Below, one piece after another: positions 63,868 through 64,000 of a stretch of DNA of 64,000 nucleotides. Position 1 is the stretch's first letter; every line of letters starts with the position of its first letter. Where the stretch lies: the NCBI RefSeq assembly GCF_004122095.1, contig NZ_SAWZ01000008.1, positions 62,001-126,000 on the forward strand. The letters run 5' to 3'. A program made the translations under genes and the position numbers. A model generated the notes under the pieces. That model ran no database searches. It was not told the DNA's origin and worked only from the letters and a program-made list of their open reading frames with translations. Source of the DNA: Pseudoxanthomonas composti. GTDB taxonomy: Bacteria; Pseudomonadota; Gammaproteobacteria; Xanthomonadales; Xanthomonadaceae.

Positions 63868-64000
63868 GTGGTCAAACCACTGCCGCGCCTGCGACTGCAA
63901 GGTTTCAACAACCTCACCAAGGCGCTGAGCTTCAACATCTACGACGTCTGCTATGCCGTGACCGAAGAAGAACGGCAGCGCTATATCGAGTACATCGACG
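63868..64000 (+). CDS. speD: S-adenosylmethionine decarboxylase, 5' part
   Basis: The first 44 codons are present and the gene runs off the window. From GTG the protein reads [43 protein letters not shown], the start of the E. coli-type SpeD proenzyme, which makes decarboxylated SAM for spermidine synthesis. The clp-speD neighbourhood is conserved in xanthomonads. The pyruvoyl cleavage site lies outside the window. Confidence 0.88.
   Translation, partial: MVKPLPRLRLQGFNNLTKALSFNIYDVCYAVTEEERQRYIEYID

Overview
This is a high-GC proteobacterial chromosome segment, almost certainly from the Xanthomonadaceae (Stenotrophomonas, Pseudoxanthomonas or Xanthomonas relatives). The grounds are a Clp-type CRP regulator next to speD, a RavS/RavR-like c-di-GMP signalling pair beside the flagellar genes, a T4SS killing effector ending in an XVIPCD-type tail, and trpE-trpGDC order with a threonine aldolase gene inserted. 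I see no prophage, insertion sequence, CRISPR array, rRNA or tRNA.

Layout. (1) 1-18181: axial flagellar cluster. The minus strand reads flgBCDE, flgF, flgGHIJKL, fliC, fliDST and a PilZ-like gene; cheV is also on minus, and flgA and flgMN are divergent on plus. I can place RpoN (sigma54) promoters before flgA, flgB, flgF and flgG, and FliA (sigma28) promoters before fliC, flgM, cheV, a distant chemoreceptor and possibly fliD. (2) 18241-27221: histidine kinase, GGDEF-EAL-REC regulator (RavR-like), LuxR-type PAS kinase (RavS-like) and a PAS-GGDEF-EAL protein. A 0.9 kb inverted structured repeat lies in the middle. (3) 27513-33935: two unknown genes, a FliA-controlled chemoreceptor and a large secreted nuclease. 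(4) 34078-40821: aromatic amino acid catabolism (kynA, MarR regulator, hppD, hmgA) and a peptide transporter. (5) 40978-48776: a lipoprotein, a cation/calcium antiporter and a complete mnh/mrp Na+/H+ antiporter operon with fused A and B subunits. (6) 48865-52631: a small membrane protein, then a predicted antibacterial effector (GH19, M23, peptidoglycan-binding and XVIPCD-like domains) preceded by two lipoprotein genes that are candidate immunity factors. (7) 52768-62627: purC, J-domain protein, rpe, acetyltransferase, lipid kinase, then trpE-ltaE-trpG-trpD-trpC and a HAD phosphatase; a possible Trp-rich leader ORF precedes trpE. (8) 63039-64000: clp and the start of speD.

How it fits together. 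Flagellar assembly follows the RpoN to FliA hierarchy, with FlgM as the checkpoint. The c-di-GMP enzymes, the PilZ-like protein and Clp form a plausible motility/virulence switch. Intergenic gaps carry several palindromic repeat families. The most interesting items are the effector/immunity locus and the inverted element, whose two copies keep three hairpins paired through compensatory base changes.
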